DNA from: Acinetobacter proteolyticus
GTDB lineage: Bacteria > Pseudomonadota > Gammaproteobacteria > Pseudomonadales > Moraxellaceae
Length of the DNA stretch: 64,000 bases
NCBI RefSeq assembly: GCF_000367945.1
Contig: NZ_KB849179.1
Span: 788,446-852,445, forward strand
Reading direction: 5' to 3'
The notes under the pieces are model-generated. The model worked only from the letters and a program-made list of their open reading frames with translations, was not told the DNA's origin and searched no databases. Numbering within the stretch: the first letter of the stretch is position 1; each line of letters starts with the position of its first letter. Positions 61,241 through 64,000 of the stretch are shown piece after piece. The position numbers and the translations under genes are program-made.

Positions 61241-63406
61241 TTAGAAACTTACAGTCCATGACAACTGTGCTGTACGCGGCGCACCAAGGAATAAGTAATC
61301 ATCCCCGAAGAAACTGCCTACATCTCGCCAATATTTTTTATTAAATAGGTTATCTACATTTAATCTCACGGTATTGTCATAACCATAAGCACGGAAATTA
61401 TAAACTGTACCTACGTTAAATACCGTATAGCCCGACACTTTTACCGTACCAGTTTTCTCTGCATATTTACTGCTGCTGTACTGCATACCCGCCAGTAAAC
61501 GCAGTCCTTCCACTTGTGGGAGTTGATAAGACAGATAACTCGCAAAACGGACAGCAGGAATGTTTTGAGTTTGATGGCCTTGATATTCGGCTGACTGAGT
61601 ATCCTTCAAGCGTGAACGTGTCAATGCTAAAGTCGAGGTGATATCTAGGTTTTTAGCTACACGACCTTGCGCACCGAGTTCTAAGCCAAGATTGTGTTGT
61701 TCGCCATCAGCAACAAAATTACTGGCTGTATCTGTATATTGGTTGTCTTGTTTTAAATTAAACAATGCGGCTGTTAGCAATAAATCTTGCCACTGCTGCT
61801 TAATACCGATTTCATACTGAGTTGAATGTTTTGGTGCTAATGTTTCAAATTTATTTTCGGCATACCACGGTGCTTGTCCACCATCACTCAGACCTTTTGC
61901 ATAGGAAGCATAGACATTGGTGCCTTGCCAAGGCTGATACATCAACGCAAATTGAGGTAAAAAGCGATTAAAGTTGGTATCTCTGATTTTCTTGTTTTCT
62001 GCATCATAAGCATCTTCATTTAGATGCAGCAGCTTTCCACCCGCCAGAATCGACCATTGCTGATTAAAATCAATCTGATCAAGCAGATTAAGTGCCGTTT
62101 GTTGACTGCTAAATGACTTGTAATGCTTACCCAAGGTTGCATTTGAAGGTTGATAAGTTATGTTATCTGTATAGATATTTCCAGTACCGACTAATTCATT
62201 GATTGGATCATGCTGCGTATGGCGTTTATAACTATTAGATAATTCTAAATTTAGTGTATGTTGCCAAGTGCCAGTGTTAAATTTTCCACTTAAACCTGTT
62301 TTAAATTGATTGGTGAGATAACTGTCATCTGGGCTACGGAAATCATAAATATCGTAATTTCCATTTTGGTCAAAAGTATTACCTAAGCCTGTCGTTTGAC
62401 ATATTTCGCTATAACAACCCCATGCAAAAGCAGAGTAATCATCGACCACCACTCGACTTTGTGAAGCACTTAGATTCGTAGCCCAGTTATTATTGATTTG
62501 GTACGTATATTTTAAGCCAGTATTTAAACTTTGATTCGTGACGGGTTTGCCCCAGCTCTGATAACCCAATAAGCGATCCCAATCCACATCTGTAGGTACT
62601 TTTTTACCATCAAGTAATTGGTAACCGGGTACGGAACGTTGGCGTTGACGTTGTGATTCAAGATCAAATTCGAGTTTTGAACGATCTGAGATTTTCCAGT
62701 CCAAAGCGACTGAACCAAACCAACGCTGTCCATTGGCATGTTCGACATACGGATGGATTTCTTCTTTGGCGAGATTGACTCGATAGCCAAATTGCTGATC
62801 TTCACCTAATAAACCACCAACATCCGCTGCTACACGATTGCCCCCATGACTATCTGTTTCCAGTGTAATAGAACGAATATCTTTAGGGCGTTTGGTCACA
62901 TAATTCACTACACCGCCCGGCGTTGACATGCCACTTTGTAGCGCGCTAATGCCTTTTAAAATTTCAACCTGCGCTTTATTTTCAAGTGCAATATTCTGCT
63001 CACCTCTGACCAAGTGACCATTCAGTAAGTAACTTGATCCTAAATTCAAGGCAAAACCACGCATCATAAAGTTTGGATAATAACCAATTGGTGCATAACC
63101 CTCACCGACAGCGGCATCATTTTTCACCACGTCGGTTAGGGTCTTGGCATGTTGATCCGCAATCTGCGCGGCTGTCACCGTATGAATAGAAGCAGGAATT
63201 TCAGCAAGATTTTTCTGGGTAAAACCCGATAAATTTACGTTAGGCTGAGCGTAAACAGGCTCAGAAATTTCAGCTTTTACCATAATTGGGGCTAATCGCG
63301 GTGTTTCCGTGTCAGCATGGACTGATACGGTGTTTAATCCGATACATGAAAATGAACCAACCGCCAATAATGCTTTTTGTAAACGAGAAAATGGATACGT
63401 TTTCAC
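61241..63406 (-). CDS. TonB-dependent siderophore-type receptor
   Basis: A 721-residue outer-membrane receptor. GTG start, signal peptide ALLAVGSFSCIGLNTVSVHA, TonB-box-like APIMVKAE, plug domain with PASIHTVTAAQIADQHAKTL and GGVVNYVTKRP, then the 22-strand barrel ending RTAQLSWTVSF. The FhuE/FpvA-like architecture lacks an N-terminal signalling domain. The CobW/COG0523 gene ends 126 bp upstream of it on the same strand, so either an iron chelate or a zinc-linked ligand is possible. No Fur or Zur box could be recognised by eye. Confidence 0.88.
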   Translation of the reverse strand: MKTYPFSRLQKALLAVGSFSCIGLNTVSVHADTETPRLAPIMVKAEISEPVYAQPNVNLSGFTQKNLAEIPASIHTVTAAQIADQHAKTLTDVVKNDAAVGEGYAPIGYYPNFMMRGFALNLGSSYLLNGHLVRGEQNIALENKAQVEILKGISALQSGMSTPGGVVNYVTKRPKDIRSITLETDSHGGNRVAADVGGLLGEDQQFGYRVNLAKEEIHPYVEHANGQRWFGSVALDWKISDRSKLEFDLESQRQRQRSVPGYQLLDGKKVPTDVDWDRLLGYQSWGKPVTNQSLNTGLKYTYQINNNWATNLSASQSRVVVDDYSAFAWGCYSEICQTTGLGNTFDQNGNYDIYDFRSPDDSYLTNQFKTGLSGKFNTGTWQHTLNLELSNSYKRHTQHDPINELVGTGNIYTDNITYQPSNATLGKHYKSFSSQQTALNLLDQIDFNQQWSILAGGKLLHLNEDAYDAENKKIRDTNFNRFLPQFALMYQPWQGTNVYASYAKGLSDGGQAPWYAENKFETLAPKHSTQYEIGIKQQWQDLLLTAALFNLKQDNQYTDTASNFVADGEQHNLGLELGAQGRVAKNLDITSTLALTRSRLKDTQSAEYQGHQTQNIPAVRFASYLSYQLPQVEGLRLLAGMQYSSSKYAEKTGTVKVSGYTVFNVGTVYNFRAYGYDNTVRLNVDNLFNKKYWRDVGSFFGDDYLFLGAPRTAQLSWTVSF

Positions 63407-63532
63407 AATCGTTGCCTAACCCCAAAAGATAATAATAAAGCTTACACTTTGCGGGCATGAGTATTCACAATTTTCTCAGATAGAACAAGCATGTTAAGCA
63501 CCAGAACTAATATTTTTTCAGCTTATTGCGCT

Positions 63533-64000
63533 TTAGCTGGCTACGACCTGATGCCATTCTTCAAAAGGATTTTCAAATTTCTGCCATTGCGCTGCACCTA
63601 AGGCCATTTCCTCATCATTTAATAAGCAGGCATCAAACTGTTCAGTCAGTCCCGCCTGATCCATTTCCATCCCAATCAGCACCAGTTCTTGTCGTGCATC
63701 ACCAGTTGCGTCATCCCAATTCTTTGCGATGACATCGCGGCTTGGTTGATCTTCAGGCCAGTGTTCATCTGGTACAGCTGCCCACCAATACCCTGCTACA
63801 CCATGTCTGGCCATTGCACCAGCTTGAGACCAAGAACCAGCAAATTCAGGATGAGATGCCAACCAGAAAAAGCCTTTTGAGCGAATAACACCCGGCCATT
63901 CAGAATGAATAAAATCAAAAAAACGTTGTGGATGAAAAGGTCGTCTAGCCCGATAGACAAAACTACCAATCCCATATTCTTCAGTTTCAGGCGTATGTTC
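63533..64000 (-). CDS. CobW/COG0523-family GTPase, C-terminal part (cut by window edge)
   Basis: The frame is open from the stop at 63533 to the window end, giving 155 residues of the C-terminal domain. The start and GTPase domain lie beyond 64000. Landmarks: IGSFVYRARRPFHPQRF, the RSKGFFWLASHPEF core of the CobW C-terminal domain, and WDDATGDARQELVLIGMEMD. The family includes zinc chaperones such as ZigA. The Asp/Glu-rich end (NDEEMALGAAQWQ) fits. Probably the first gene of a unit with the TonB receptor. Confidence 0.85.
   Translation of the reverse strand, partial: EHTPETEEYGIGSFVYRARRPFHPQRFFDFIHSEWPGVIRSKGFFWLASHPEFAGSWSQAGAMARHGVAGYWWAAVPDEHWPEDQPSRDVIAKNWDDATGDARQELVLIGMEMDQAGLTEQFDACLLNDEEMALGAAQWQKFENPFEEWHQVVAS

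Overview
The window looks like chromosomal DNA of an Acinetobacter species. The DNA is AT-rich, and the proteins and local gene order (metZ, ybaB/ebfC and recR; rnd with a YcgL gene; prmB with aroC; plc; Rrf2; a CobW-type GTPase) fit that genus. No rRNA, tRNA, CRISPR array or intact transposon was found. The genus call rests on recognition and was not confirmed by any search.

Layout. (1) 0-10.2 kb is mostly housekeeping: metZ, ybaB/ebfC, recR, rnd, a YcgL protein, a small membrane protein, a MoxR ATPase with its CoxE-like VWA partner, a stand-alone trpB, prmB and aroC. (2) 10.2-17.1 kb is mixed: a diguanylate cyclase, a haem-oxygenase-like protein, a Tat-exported phospholipase C with a tiny lipoprotein, a flavodoxin-fold reductase and an AraC regulator. 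(3) 17.1-22.9 kb is a six-gene minus-strand operon. Four of its proteins match the E. coli YnbA, YnbB, YnbC and YnbD architectures; an acyltransferase and a small membrane protein are added. It looks like a complete but uncharacterised phospholipid-modifying pathway. (4) 23.1-47.4 kb is a block of about 23 kb bounded by two diverged direct repeats of about 0.5 kb, each carrying a VF530-family gene behind a structured-RNA-like leader. Inside lies a meta-cleavage operon (hydrolase, VOC dioxygenase, flavin hydroxylase, hydratase, acetaldehyde dehydrogenase, aldolase, SDR, acyltransferase, TetR). With it are a FadL-type porin, two DUF2147 proteins, an ACMSD-like amidohydrolase and an FAH-family protein. 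One dyad, TTGAACA-N4-TGTTCAA, recurs at these promoters, which points to a single TetR regulon. The block also holds an AraC gene, a DUF2505 protein, two Fe-S Old-Yellow-Enzyme-like proteins, a LysR, an MFS exporter and an exported alpha/beta hydrolase. (5) 47.4-64 kb holds small regulator/enzyme units (SDR and LysR, TetR and metallo-beta-lactamase-fold hydrolase, Rrf2 and NDH-2-like flavoprotein), DUF1826, a SnoaL-like protein and a lipase lipoprotein. It ends with a YcaC-like hydrolase, YtcJ-like amidohydrolase, XapX and DUF1275 operon, then a TonB receptor and a CobW/COG0523 GTPase cut by the window edge.

How it fits together. In the catabolic block, FadL would admit a hydrophobic phenol. 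The hydroxylase would make a catechol, the VOC dioxygenase would open it by meta cleavage, and the hydrolase would release an acid plus 2-hydroxypenta-2,4-dienoate. The hydratase, aldolase and dehydrogenase would take the latter to pyruvate and acetyl-CoA. In the ynb-like operon, a PlsC-like enzyme, a CdsA-like enzyme, a CDP-alcohol transferase, a two-domain phosphatase and a hydrolase-methyltransferase could build and decorate an unusual phospholipid. Both schemes are inferred from families and gene context; no product is known from the sequence alone.
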